DNA of 64,000 bases from Pacificispira sp002696645 (GCF_048892425.1 NZ_JBLZHU010000007.1:1-64000), one strand, 5' to 3'; shown: positions 26,301-34,929, counted from the stretch's first letter. The notes: generated by a model from the letters alone, not told the origin. Made by a program: numbers and translations.

Positions 26301-27489
26301 TCTCGAACAAGTCCTGCAAAAATACCGGATAAGCCGCCCGCGCCCGGGGGCCGCCATAGACCCCGGACAAAACAGGTACCGGGCGATCAACGACCAAATC
26401 TTCCATGCCGCTATCCCCGGTGAACCAGATCCCGCGGGGAGAAAAACTTTCGTGATACGTGCTGGGCTTGAACAATTGCCGCAAGTACAGCCGCATCGGC
26501 TCCCGCAGCCCTTCAAAGGAAGCCGGCAATTGGTAGATATCTTCGGCGGCCGCAGGGTCGCCCGTCATGGCAAAGATTTCCATCTGCGCCGCCTGTAACC
26601 CCTGCCCGACCGTTTCGACCGCCTCGTCGACCCAGCTTTCACGAAATTCTGTATCGAAACTGTACGGGCTGGCCCACCCCAGCATATCAGCCAGGCTGTG
26701 ATCCGGCAGTTCTGATACCAAGGCCTGAAACCCCGGCAGACGATCCATCTTCGTGACAATCACATAGACCGGGAAGGCAAGACCAAGACGGGCCTGTGCC
26801 TGCCACAATTTCTTGTAAATCGCATCGGCGCGCTGGGTGATATCCTCCGGCGGTCGCACCGCGCCCTGGTCATCCAGGAAATCTTCTATCGGAATGGTCA
26901 GGATGATACCATCTGCCGGACGGCGGGGTCGATACCGATCCAGAAACCCCAGAAAATTGCGCCATGCCTTAGAATTGGATCCACGCCCATCGCGTTGCCG
27001 CACCAGGGTTCCTGCCATATCCAGCACGACACCGCGGTCAAAAAACCACCATTTACAGGCCGGGCGCAGATCTTCGAAATCTTCTGCGGGCTGACCTACA
27101 GGCAGGTCCATGCCGGTATGGGCGATCAGGGTGGATTTTCCCGATCCTTCCGGCCCCAGCATCAGATACCAGGGGATCGCATAACGCCAATCACGGCCAG
27201 AAACGTGATTGCGCAGAATTTTTAGCGCATGTTTGAAGCTTTTTCGCATTGGCAGAAGCGGCAGGTCTTCCGGCTCTGCGGCGAAAGGCTGATAATCCGG
27301 ATCTTCATCCAGATGCCGGGGCGAATCCTCCTCTGCGCCAGCCGCCTTTTTGGAATTGCGCGTCTTGCGAACCACAAACAGCAGGGCGCCGATCAGGATA
27401 AAGGATATTACGATCAGGAACCCGACGATCCCCGGCAAATAAGGCGTCAGTCGATAGAGTAAGTCGCGGATGAAATCCAGCCAGCTCAT
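23347..27489 (-). CDS. tssM: Type VI secretion membrane protein TssM (IcmF)
   Basis: A 1380-residue inner-membrane scaffold that with TssL and TssJ forms the T6SS envelope complex. It has two N-terminal helices (about residues 17-41), a cytoplasmic NTPase-like domain with Walker A GPEGSGKST (112-120), a third helix (AASIAVVVLGAFSLWLLH, near residue 420) and a long periplasmic IcmF-related region ending in a beta-rich domain. Length is slightly above the E. coli protein. It is 11 bases from tssL and four from tssA, so all are one transcript. Confidence 0.95.
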   Translation of the reverse strand: MSWLDFIRDLLYRLTPYLPGIVGFLIVISFILIGALLFVVRKTRNSKKAAGAEEDSPRHLDEDPDYQPFAAEPEDLPLLPMRKSFKHALKILRNHVSGRDWRYAIPWYLMLGPEGSGKSTLIAHTGMDLPVGQPAEDFEDLRPACKWWFFDRGVVLDMAGTLVRQRDGRGSNSKAWRNFLGFLDRYRPRRPADGIILTIPIEDFLDDQGAVRPPEDITQRADAIYKKLWQAQARLGLAFPVYVIVTKMDRLPGFQALVSELPDHSLADMLGWASPYSFDTEFRESWVDEAVETVGQGLQAAQMEIFAMTGDPAAAEDIYQLPASFEGLREPMRLYLRQLFKPSTYHESFSPRGIWFTGDSGMEDLVVDRPVPVLSGVYGGPRARAAYPVFLQDLFETKIFPEKNMARPVKRTLIHSNKIATTAQAASIAVVVLGAFSLWLLHTDMHQDVATVTPFIEQVGQDIDSVQAANRANPSDNPVGSFNRERALRLLEGMAALKTGSFFSILMPSSFLADVDSRVTNVTTTAFNLFILQSMGAALDERGQSIGNGRLPPEGASTGTLQMRSNLPSGASALLNNETPRSEEFELLRRYVGSVRDFESAINRYNQLSETNDLEDVRRLVSYLFQVRLPESFLENSDFYSEALSGANYRTIPLDAYQRDMQAKYRELMDKAVVSLYSKNALMIKLRDLAQTLDDAANSRTAGLGELDRVFNQIKTIRAWLDDPKYTWMDDPAFDPTIAYADLQERIGGSQVLGADLAAAFDAANKSGLKTLQQELPDLRSVSIGPILARDGDRTVLRLSPTILDFYSVLESLYQQPFMRDGRFQAMPAPPSLGSAIEWDAGALEEGIAFIDDYDKFIASEMDRVPRALHPLLRTAGGHSLERHVNDRIAAAMVVPRGRSSTSLQSEESLRRAVVTFNSAGSALRQILGVYDDLGLEDSYLDLLDLSTSSAIALIQAADSLFNSSSLYVPQGGDFDWWRGDPNMALQAFRARDVFGLRDILAQQRGRISIIATGYVKPVADFLNALNANLSDQEQGLLSRWTGIIDELTKYDLQQADNTVSDLERFITGPMMDVTFANCSETLDGATINARQADFFVERINMLSRGIRARCLTLAGVQAQSAYTAIADSFDDGLAGRYPFTLTPFESDMREASPRDLRTFFSAYDRDVQNARLALEQADDLGFGRDQALEFITRMDRIRAFFDPWLSSANREDSPSFNLDVAFRVNRDREVGGDQIIDWQFAVGPDATTLRGEKKTLRWSLGEPISLTLRWAENSTRIPAAAVGRPQIQVQGRTVTITYANIWSLIDLVRRHRSGSNDFADFIDPRPHTLRIDIPTRPTAGGAIETATVFLRVEISGLKEGQPVPLLITPFPFEAPQLEP

Positions 27490-27500
27490 CTGCCCCGCCC

Positions 27501-28493
27501 CTAACCACCGGCGCGATCAAGCGCCTCAAGCAAAGGCGCTAGCGCATCGTTGAAAATGAAATGGGCGGTGATGCTGTACAGCGCGACAACACCAACAAAC
27601 AGCCAGACCCATCGACCCGGTGAGGGCAACAAGCGCGCCAGGGTGCTCATCTGTGTGTGCTGATAGGCTTCTGGTGCCAGACGATGGCTGGGATCTGGTA
27701 GGTTTGGGCGTTTTTGATAGATGTAATAGTAAAGCTGCTTGCGATATTCCGAGATCCGGGCTTCATCCCGCCCTCCGGCATAGCGCCCCCGAAACCCAAA
27801 TGTCAGCGCCAGCAGATATACAATGGCGATTTCAGCTTGCACCCGATCCCCGGTTTTCAGCAGCTTTTCCATGCGCTTAAAGAAAGCATCCCCGGCATTG
27901 TAGGTTTCAAACAACCGGGTCTCCAGCAAGTCATTGCGCCAGAAATCGCGCCCGGGCCAATCCAGCGTTAAAAAAATCTCATCCGCCAGCGCCGCCATGA
28001 CATATTGCGCTTCGCGATAATACAAAACGCCGTATTCCCCGCCGCGACGACCTGCCTCCAAGGCTTGCATCTCCAACAGAGTCTGCAAGCGTCTCAGCGC
28101 CTCTTCCGCTTTTAATCCGACGCCATGGTGATCCCTTTTTGATCCAGACAGTGCGTCGTCATCGTCTACCGGATGATCCTCCAGATCATAGTCTGGCGGC
28201 GCTGCCTCCCCCGGCAATGGAGGAGGTGCATTGAACCCTGGCAGAGGCGGTGGCTTCGGCCTGTTTGGATCATAGGCCATGGCCTCATCAAAACTGGGCA
28301 GCGCAGCGGTTCTTGCATGACCACTTAACAAGGCTTCTTCCCGCAGGGTTAGAACCTCATCATAAAACTCTCGAAACTGATCCAGAATATAGGCACCGGC
28401 CCCCCCGGCGGACGGACCACCACCCACACTGCTACCGCCAACGCCCGCATTGCGATGCGCCTTTGTCATGGGAGAAACAGGCTGAACAGCCAT
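27501..28493 (-). CDS. tssL: Type VI secretion protein TssL (DotU)
   Basis: A 330-residue DotU-family protein. About 90 proline-rich, disordered residues precede the cytoplasmic domain (EEALRRLQTLLEMQALEAGRRGG, YVMAALADEIFLTLDWPGRDFWRNDLLETRLF), which ends in the single C-terminal membrane helix WVWLFVGVVALYSITAHFIF. There is no OmpA-like peptidoglycan-binding domain, so anchoring to the wall may come from another subunit, possibly the SPOR protein of the same operon. It lies between tssK and tssM with gaps of 9 and 11 bases. Confidence 0.93.
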   Translation of the reverse strand: MAVQPVSPMTKAHRNAGVGGSSVGGGPSAGGAGAYILDQFREFYDEVLTLREEALLSGHARTAALPSFDEAMAYDPNRPKPPPLPGFNAPPPLPGEAAPPDYDLEDHPVDDDDALSGSKRDHHGVGLKAEEALRRLQTLLEMQALEAGRRGGEYGVLYYREAQYVMAALADEIFLTLDWPGRDFWRNDLLETRLFETYNAGDAFFKRMEKLLKTGDRVQAEIAIVYLLALTFGFRGRYAGGRDEARISEYRKQLYYYIYQKRPNLPDPSHRLAPEAYQHTQMSTLARLLPSPGRWVWLFVGVVALYSITAHFIFNDALAPLLEALDRAGG

Positions 28494-28502
28494 CGCCTGG
28501 CC

Positions 28503-29855
28503 TTACCTATCGTCGCCGGATGGATTTCGGACATACAGGACGATTTCCTGCGGCGGTTCCCGCCGACCCCGGTCACCAGACAGGATGGACAGTTTTTCGC
28601 CCGGAACGATGTCGTCGAAATTCACCTCGATTTTAAATAGCACCACACCCCGTGTCGGAACCACATCCAGCGCCTGTTCCCGATCGATACGATGGCGTGG
28701 CGCACCAAGGACGCGGCGTTCCCGCATTGGCTTGATCACAGAGTCCGATCCGACCAGCGCGACATCCATCCAGGCGATCACATCGGCTTCGGTCATTTCA
28801 GCCCGGGCCCGCACGCCAATCGTCAGGTCATCATCACACCATGCCGGATCAATCTTCAGGCTAAACACGCCATCGGCTTCTTCAAACGGAATGGCGGTAT
28901 AGGCTTCAGACACACGGTCCAGCATCTGAATGACAAAATCACAGGCGGCCGAAAACGCCGCCTTTGGGTCATTATGATCATAGGATGGCAGCATCGGCGG
29001 CACCAGGGCCCCGCCCACGGCGGTCATATGCCCGACGATCTGGCACAAGCTCAGATACAACGGAAACGGATGACAGCGATCCGTCTTTAAGATCGCTTCG
29101 AACATCGGCAGACCAGCGACCAAACCATGGATCGCGGTCTGGGATTGCTGCAACATTGGCTTGTCGGTCTGGCCCAGCGGGGTACGCGCCCGTTCTGCAA
29201 GGAACATCGCCTTTTCGCGCAGGCGCGTTGCCACTGCCTGGCACATTTCCCCAATGGCGGAAACCCGCGTTATGCTCAGTTGCGCCGGGACAAAATTCGT
29301 CATTGTGAAGGCTTCTTCGCGCAGCATCAGACGCGCGATGGGAAAGCCAACATATTTCTGGGCCAGACTGTCTGTCAGATGCAACGACAAGCGGGGCTTC
29401 AGGCGCGGGATTGTCATTTCCCCCTCGCCGGTATGCTCATCAGAAATCGGCAGCCCTGGCACTTCCTGATAGCGGGGCAAATCCCCCCGTGTTGCACGCC
29501 CGCCCAGGCGGCGCACCGGCACGGCCAGGTAGATCGGCACAGGCTTGCCCATCAATTGCCCCTGTTGCTCAGACAGATCCAGTTCCAGGGGCACGTCATC
29601 GCCTTGAACATGACTGACGATCAGACCATCTGGTAGCACAGCTTCCAATTCCAGCACCCGGAAGATGCCGCTGACCAACTGCACCGGATCAACCTTCAGA
29701 TGGCGAATACCCCAATGGAATGGGCTGCTGGTCGCGGTGTGATAGGCAATCAGTTCCTCACCACGCACTCCCAACTGCTGGAAATGCTGCGGTGCCAACA
29801 GCATGCCCTCATGCCACTGAATGGCATCCGGCAATTCTCGGGCGGATCGCGGCAT
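28503..29855 (-). CDS. tssK: Type VI secretion baseplate protein TssK
   Basis: A 450-residue TssK that links the baseplate to the TssL/TssM membrane complex. The N-terminal AIQWHEGMLLAPQHFQQLGVRGEELIAYH is the diagnostic block, followed by FHWGIRHLKVD and, further on, KPRLSLHLTDS. The C-terminal domain ends with phosphate/Pro-rich blocks typical of the family. It lies 114 bases after tssJ, a gap that contains a hairpin, and nine bases before tssL. Confidence 0.93.
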   Translation of the reverse strand: MPRSARELPDAIQWHEGMLLAPQHFQQLGVRGEELIAYHTATSSPFHWGIRHLKVDPVQLVSGIFRVLELEAVLPDGLIVSHVQGDDVPLELDLSEQQGQLMGKPVPIYLAVPVRRLGGRATRGDLPRYQEVPGLPISDEHTGEGEMTIPRLKPRLSLHLTDSLAQKYVGFPIARLMLREEAFTMTNFVPAQLSITRVSAIGEMCQAVATRLREKAMFLAERARTPLGQTDKPMLQQSQTAIHGLVAGLPMFEAILKTDRCHPFPLYLSLCQIVGHMTAVGGALVPPMLPSYDHNDPKAAFSAACDFVIQMLDRVSEAYTAIPFEEADGVFSLKIDPAWCDDDLTIGVRARAEMTEADVIAWMDVALVGSDSVIKPMRERRVLGAPRHRIDREQALDVVPTRGVVLFKIEVNFDDIVPGEKLSILSGDRGRREPPQEIVLYVRNPSGDDR

Positions 29856-29944
29856 TTCGATGTCCTTTCTGGCTCCCCTAGCCTGACGTCCAAGTCAGAC
29901 AGTTAAGCAGTCCTAGATTCCTGTATCAAGGTCAAGGAATCCAC

Positions 29945-29969
29945 CCCCGCTCCAGTGCAGGAGTCGGGG
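29945..29969 (-). terminator. Hairpin in the tssJ-tssK gap
   Basis: CCCCGCTCC (29945-29953) pairs with GGAGTCGGGG (29960-29969) with one bulged base, directly after the tssJ stop codon. No T-run follows in the minus direction, so it is more likely an attenuator or mRNA-stability element than a full terminator. It could set the ratio of tssJ to tssK expression. Confidence 0.4.
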
Positions 29970-30500
29970 TTAATTGTCCGTATTAAAAGGACTGAGCGTA
30001 AAATCGTCACGGGCCAGGTCAATCCGGATGCCGACACCACTTTCCAGCCGTGCCCGATGTGCGCCCGGTGACAGATAATCCGCAAATACAAAAGCAGCCG
30101 TCGCATCATCCCCGGCGTCATTTGACAGCATGTCATCGGGCACCGTCCAGGGCGGCAAAACTGAGCTTGGCACAATCTCCCAACTCATCACGCTGATGCC
30201 CTTTGGGTAATCCAGCAAGAACTGACGCTTGCGATTGAACCAGTCCGATGCGGGCACCGCCTGCAAAACGTCTATAACCGTGGGGTCATAGACAAAAACC
30301 ATATCCACTGCGGTCGCAGAAGACGTATTAGCATCCGCAGATGCCCGCACTTGAACGGTTTCCAACTGAAATACAGGTGCGCCACTGCCGCCGACCAGTC
30401 CACAGGCCGTCAAGGTCAACATTACCATTACAGAAAGCACTGCGCCAAAGCTCAACAACCGCGACTGGGCCGCCCCCACCATTGCCCCCATCACAATCAA
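29970..30500 (-). CDS. tssJ: Type VI secretion lipoprotein TssJ
   Basis: A 176-residue probable lipoprotein. A hydrophobic stretch ends in lipobox L-T-A-C (MLTLTACG, cysteine near residue 33), then a small beta-rich domain with YDPTVIDVLQAVPASDWFNRKRQFLLDYP and ISVMSWEIVP, matching the TssJ/VasD pattern. It would anchor TssM to the outer membrane. It overlaps the SPOR gene by four bases and begins the tssJKLMA order. Sequence conservation in TssJ is low, so the name leans partly on position. Confidence 0.82.
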   Translation of the reverse strand: MIVMGAMVGAAQSRLLSFGAVLSVMVMLTLTACGLVGGSGAPVFQLETVQVRASADANTSSATAVDMVFVYDPTVIDVLQAVPASDWFNRKRQFLLDYPKGISVMSWEIVPSSVLPPWTVPDDMLSNDAGDDATAAFVFADYLSPGAHRARLESGVGIRIDLARDDFTLSPFNTDN

Positions 30501-31627
30501 CCCGTCCCACGATTGGCGTGAACAAAGGTGACAATGCCAGCCGAACCACGCAGAGACTTAACCGCCTCCAGCGCTTCGGCCCGTGTTTGAAAAGCCCCGG
30601 CCCGCACATAGAAAAGCGGTGCGCCAGTCGCCCCTTGCTCTGCCACGATCCCGGCCTTTGCAGCCGATTGCAATTCACGAACCAAGGCAGCGGCATTTGA
30701 TTTATCGCGAAATGCCCCGAATTGCAGGGAGTAGTTCCCCCCTGGGCCACCAAGGACCGATGTCTCCGCCGATGCCACATCAGACCGGGCGGGCTGGGAT
30801 GGCTTTGCACCAGGATAGATAATCGTATCCGTCGCGATGGTCGCCATAGGTCCCGGCTGGCTGACAGAGGGCTGTAATGGTGTTTGCGGCGCAGTAAAAA
30901 CTGGCTGAGGACTTTGCAGGGCCGTATCACGTGCGGATTCTGCAGCCGCGATTTCCGGCGAAGGCGCAAGCTGCTGATCCCGATTTGCCGTTGCTGATGT
31001 CACCAACCCTTCCGAAACGCGGGTCGTTTGTTGTGGGATCGTCGCGCGTGTTTCCTGCACCGATTGGGCCGCGGTATCGCCAATAGCGGCACCATCTTGC
31101 GGTACCGATGGCACTGGTTGGCTGGATTGTTGCGGCTGGCTGGGCAAAATCGCCAATTCCCCACCGGCATTTGGTTCCCCGAATATCAGCACCGCAGACA
31201 GGAACCCCGCAACAAATATAATAAACAAAGTGGCAATGCTGCCAGCAACAAGGGCGCTTACTGTACCGGGAGAAATCACCAGCCGCGGTGGCGCGGTATG
31301 GGTGATCTTGTGCGCATCTTCATACGCATCATCCCGATAGCTGCGGGGCTGGGGATCCATGTGCTCAAACAGTTTTGAAATGCTCAGACGCTCATGGGAC
31401 GGCTTGCGCCAAACAGAAGCCTCTGCCCGACGATGATCGGGACCATTGGCAGGGTCAATCGTCCAGGTCTGTTGAAGAACGGTACCTGACGCAGGCGCAT
31501 CGGCGGCCGGACGCAACCCAGCATGACGCATCACGGGGCTTGTACGTCCCCGTCCGTCTACGTCCACAGGCAACCCAATGCGGGGCCCCGTGCGTCCGAT
31601 TTGTCTGCCACCATATCTGCCGGTCAT
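30497..31627 (-). CDS. SPOR-domain membrane protein of the T6SS operon
   Basis: A 376-residue protein. About 105 cytoplasmic residues, one membrane helix (LVAGSIATLFIIFVAGFLSAVLIF), a long low-complexity periplasmic linker rich in Ser, Gln, Pro and Ala, and a C-terminal SPOR domain (NYSLQFGAFRDKSNAAALVREL ... FYVRAGAFQTRAEALEAVKSL). SPOR domains bind denuded peptidoglycan. It overlaps tssJ by four bases and is the first gene of the operon. Because TssL here lacks an OmpA-like domain, this protein may supply wall anchoring (inference). The start 31627 follows GAAAGG; 31657 is an alternative. Confidence 0.8.
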   Translation of the reverse strand: MTGRYGGRQIGRTGPRIGLPVDVDGRGRTSPVMRHAGLRPAADAPASGTVLQQTWTIDPANGPDHRRAEASVWRKPSHERLSISKLFEHMDPQPRSYRDDAYEDAHKITHTAPPRLVISPGTVSALVAGSIATLFIIFVAGFLSAVLIFGEPNAGGELAILPSQPQQSSQPVPSVPQDGAAIGDTAAQSVQETRATIPQQTTRVSEGLVTSATANRDQQLAPSPEIAAAESARDTALQSPQPVFTAPQTPLQPSVSQPGPMATIATDTIIYPGAKPSQPARSDVASAETSVLGGPGGNYSLQFGAFRDKSNAAALVRELQSAAKAGIVAEQGATGAPLFYVRAGAFQTRAEALEAVKSLRGSAGIVTFVHANRGTG

Positions 31628-32003
31628 GGACGACCTTTCACGCTGAAACCCAAACAACTACAACATTTTGTACAAGATCGTGCAGGGCATACAAAATACC
31701 CCCCGCACACCATCCATTGTAACATCCAGTGGATTCAAGGATCAAGAAAGGAAATGCAAGAAAAAACAAGTATTTATAGATCAATATATAGTGTTTGGTT
31801 TAAGACTGAGTACAGTATATCCGATCCATAAAAAGAGCCCAAAGAGAACAAAATAGAGTCGTCCTGACGATAAATCATTTCGGCAGGATTCATCTAACAA
31901 TACTTAAGAAAGAGGCTGTCCTTGATGCCTTCGCAAATGGCGCAACACCCGCTAGTATGCCTGCATAGAAAAATCCCCTGCCAGCCCCCATCAAGGATCT
32001 CCC
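31628..32003. other. 376-bp AT-rich divergent intergenic region
   Basis: It separates the T6SS SPOR - tssJKLMA operon (leftwards) from the flavin oxidoreductase gene (rightwards) and must hold both promoters. The 31700-31870 part is much richer in A/T than the surroundings. A TTGTACAA palindrome lies near 31669. No gene, riboswitch or clear sigma-54 site was found by eye. Confidence 0.5.
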
Positions 32004-33209
32004 ATGCCGAACACTCAGGACGCGCTGTTCCGACCGCTTGAATTACCCTGTGGGGAAATTCTCAAGAACCGCATCGCAAAGGCTGCGATGTCTGACTCCC
32101 TTGGCGACGGTCAGGGCAATCCAACCAAGGAACAGATCCATTTGTATAACCGTTGGGCAAAAGGGGGACTGGGCCTGGCCATAATTGGGGAGGTACAGCC
32201 CACCCCGGATTATGCAGAGAAACCAGGAAACCTTGTTCTTGACCCAAACTCACATCTGGACAATTTCGCAACGCTCGCTGCCCAAGGATCTGCCAACGGC
32301 GCAAAATTGTGGATACAGCTTGGCCATGCGGGCGCCATGGCACACCCACCGATCAGCGCGCCCAAAGGCCCCAGCGCGCTTAATATTCCCGGCCTGTCCT
32401 GTGAGGCCCTGACACTTGAGGAGATTGCGCGGCTGCCAGAGACGTTCGCACGCACCGCGCAACTGGCGCAAAAAGTTGGGTTTGGCGGGGTTGAGATCCA
32501 TGCGGCCCACGGATTTCTGCTCAGCCAGTTTCTATCCCCGCTTTTCAACAAGCGTACCGATCGCTATGGCGGCAAGATTGAAAACAGGGTCCGTTTGATC
32601 CTGGAAATCCTTGAGGCGGTCCGCAGCAAGGTTGGCCCTCGCTTTCCAATCGGCATTAAGCTGAATGCGACAGATCAGCTTGAAGGGGGCCTGGATACCG
32701 ATGACGCGCTTAGCGTCATCACCGCACTTGACCAGACCAGCATTGACCTGATTGAAATCAGCGGCGGGACCTATTTTCCAGGCGCGCGATCGGCATCCGA
32801 TGCACCCGCACGTGGCCCCTATTTCCTGGATTTTGCCACCAGTGCCAGGCCCTTAACGCACAAGCCCCTGATGGTGACCGGCGGGTTTAAAACCCTGCAA
32901 CAGGCCAAAGCCGCTGTTTCTGAATCAAAAGTTGATGTCATTGGCCTGGCCCGTGCCTTGGTTCTGGCGCCCACCCTGCCTAACAAATGGCGCGACGAGA
33001 CACTAGAAACACCCGAATTTCCAAGATTTTCCAATCCCCCCGAAGGCGGTGTCACGGCATGGTACACGATGCGACTGACCGCCCTGGGAGAGGATCGGGA
33101 AGCCGAGATGGAAACCGACCTGCCATCGGCCATTCGCGCCTATGAGGCCAGAGACACTGCCCGCACCGCGTTGTGGAATTCTCATTTCCATCAGACCACC
33201 CCTAAATAG
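32004..33209 (+). CDS. NADH:flavin oxidoreductase, old yellow enzyme family
   Basis: A 401-residue FMN TIM-barrel enzyme. LFRPLELPCGEILKNRIAKAAMSD is the N-terminal block, GFGGVEIHAAHGFLLSQFLSPLFNKRTDRYGG the substrate/FMN signature, and DVIGLARALVL the phosphate-binding end. It resembles 2,4-dienoyl-CoA reductase/NemA-type enzymes without the C-terminal FAD/4Fe-4S domains. It is the only plus-strand gene inside the T6SS locus and its stop lies three bases from the PAAR gene stop. A link to secretion is not evident. Confidence 0.9.
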   Translation: MPNTQDALFRPLELPCGEILKNRIAKAAMSDSLGDGQGNPTKEQIHLYNRWAKGGLGLAIIGEVQPTPDYAEKPGNLVLDPNSHLDNFATLAAQGSANGAKLWIQLGHAGAMAHPPISAPKGPSALNIPGLSCEALTLEEIARLPETFARTAQLAQKVGFGGVEIHAAHGFLLSQFLSPLFNKRTDRYGGKIENRVRLILEILEAVRSKVGPRFPIGIKLNATDQLEGGLDTDDALSVITALDQTSIDLIEISGGTYFPGARSASDAPARGPYFLDFATSARPLTHKPLMVTGGFKTLQQAKAAVSESKVDVIGLARALVLAPTLPNKWRDETLETPEFPRFSNPPEGGVTAWYTMRLTALGEDREAEMETDLPSAIRAYEARDTARTALWNSHFHQTTPK

Positions 33210-33212
33210 GGA

Positions 33213-33506
33213 TCAGGCCAACAGAACCGTCGGCACAGGGACCACAATCGCCCCGCCATGGGAACAGGTATCGCCAACCCGCGACATAGGGATCCCCCCG
33301 CCCAGAACCGTCGGCGACCCCATCGCAACAGCATCGGGCGGACCGACACACACAGCCATGCTGCCCGGTCCAATCGCAGGCAAACCACCAACCAGAACGG
33401 TCGGACAGGACGGCGCAGAAACGGGACCGCCCACATGGGGAATCCCCGGCGGCGTCACCATCGGGCAAACATGCATGGCACTTAATGCAGCGGCGGGCAT
33501 TCCCAT
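33213..33506 (-). CDS. PAAR-domain spike tip protein
   Basis: A 97-residue protein made of one PAAR domain. MHVCPMVTP, GGPVSAPSCPTVLVGGLPA, CVGPPDAVAMGSPTVLGGGIPMSRVGDTCSHGGAI show the paired Cys/His zinc ligands and the PAAR-like VLVGGLPA repeats. It would sharpen the VgrG trimer. There is no C-terminal effector extension. It lies downstream of the histidine kinase gene and is convergent with the flavin oxidoreductase gene. Confidence 0.88.
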   Translation of the reverse strand: MGMPAAALSAMHVCPMVTPPGIPHVGGPVSAPSCPTVLVGGLPAIGPGSMAVCVGPPDAVAMGSPTVLGGGIPMSRVGDTCSHGGAIVVPVPTVLLA

Positions 33507-33596
33507 GATAGATACCCCAGTTGATCAGAACTGATTTAGATTAAACCGCTTCGCCTCGTACGGAAAGGTCTGCTCACCGTCTGCCATGGACAGACC

Positions 33597-34850
33597 TCAC
33601 ACAGCCGTGGGCAACGTGAATCGGAATGTGGTTCCGCCATCCGGATTAGCCTCACACCAGATTTTGCCATTATGCCGTTCAACAATGCGTCGGCATGTGG
33701 CCAGGCCGATACCACTGCCTTCGATATCAACGGTCGGGTCAATGCGATAAAAGATTTCAAAAACCCTGGAATACTGACCTTCAGGGATACCCCGTCCATT
33801 ATCAGCAATCGACACCGTGGTTTGCGCGCCCGACTGTTCCGCCGTGATACAAATTTCCGGTGCTTTTTCTGATCGATATTTCAGGGCATTTTCAATCAGG
33901 TTCTGGAATAGCAGCAACAACAGCGTTCGGTTCCCAACGATCTGGGTAGAGGTATCCTGATAATGCAGCGATGCCCCCAAATCCTGCAATTCAGCCGCCA
34001 TGGTCGTGCGTAGATCAACGATAATCGATTGCAGAGAGACAATATCGGAACACGCAACATTCTGGTGCAGCTTGGAAAATTCATACAAATCCTGAATCAT
34101 GTGATCCAAACGATCAATGCCGTCTACAATTATGGTCATATAAGCGGCTCTCTTTTCACTGGATTCAACTGCATCCGTCAGAAGTAACTCACTGTATCCT
34201 TTTACATAATTAATCGGATTGCGCAGATCATGCGATACCGTCCCGGCAAAAGAATCCAGCTCCTTGTTGCTTATTTCCAAACGTTTTGCGTAGTCAGCCT
34301 GGTCTTGCTGTGCGCGTTCGCGCATTCTGATTTCTTCAGTTAGTTGATGGTTTAACTGAATCAATTCCGCTGTACGATCAGCGACGCGCTGTTCCAAATC
34401 ATCCCGGGCCAGCCGAAGATTCTGCTCCGCCTCCCGCCGCTCTTCGACCTCACGCCGCAAGGATTCATTGGCACGCCGATGGGTCTCCGGTGACGGCAGC
34501 GCCAATGCCTTGGGAATTACGACCCAGATCATCACGGCGGTTAAAACCGATACCAGCGCCGTCACAAATTTCGCGGTCGCCTGCAATTCGTAAATCGGGA
34601 TCCATAATGTCACAAGATCCGTGACATGTGTAATGCCACACCAAAGGATAAAGAGAATGAATAGATTCGCGACCCATTTAAATTCCAGGTCCTGACGCTC
34701 TTTAACAAAATACATAATGCCCAGCGGAATCGAAAAATACGAGAAGGCTATAACGGCGTCTGACCCCGCCATCGTTGCCAACAATGACGAGTTTTCTGCC
34801 AAGCAGATAGAATGCGGCAGATAACGATCTATCGAAAAGAGATCCCACAT
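33597..34850 (-). CDS. Histidine kinase with an ETR1-like ethylene-binding domain
   Basis: A 417-residue membrane histidine kinase. Residues about 28-115 form three helices closely matching the ethylene-binding domain of plant ETR1 and cyanobacterial SynEtr1: SDAVIAFSYFSIPLGIMYFV, FILFILWCGITHVTDL and TAKFVTALVSVLTAV. Residues matching functionally important ETR1 positions are kept: D31, Y38, I41, P42, C71 and H75; the last two match the copper ligands Cys65 and His69. A coiled coil (about 125-195) replaces the GAF domain. HisKA has H207 in TVSHDLRNP, and HATPase boxes NLIENALKY, DNGRGIPEG and GSGIGLATC follow. No receiver domain or response-regulator gene is nearby. It lies between the MORN-2 and PAAR genes. 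Confidence 0.9.
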   Translation of the reverse strand: MWDLFSIDRYLPHSICLAENSSLLATMAGSDAVIAFSYFSIPLGIMYFVKERQDLEFKWVANLFILFILWCGITHVTDLVTLWIPIYELQATAKFVTALVSVLTAVMIWVVIPKALALPSPETHRRANESLRREVEERREAEQNLRLARDDLEQRVADRTAELIQLNHQLTEEIRMRERAQQDQADYAKRLEISNKELDSFAGTVSHDLRNPINYVKGYSELLLTDAVESSEKRAAYMTIIVDGIDRLDHMIQDLYEFSKLHQNVACSDIVSLQSIIVDLRTTMAAELQDLGASLHYQDTSTQIVGNRTLLLLLFQNLIENALKYRSEKAPEICITAEQSGAQTTVSIADNGRGIPEGQYSRVFEIFYRIDPTVDIEGSGIGLATCRRIVERHNGKIWCEANPDGGTTFRFTLPTAV

Positions 34851-34929
34851 AGGCTTTTAGCCCTCAAGCAACAACCAAGGCGCTAATAGCTTATATGTTT
34901 AACTGGTTAAATTTTACTTAATGCTTAAA

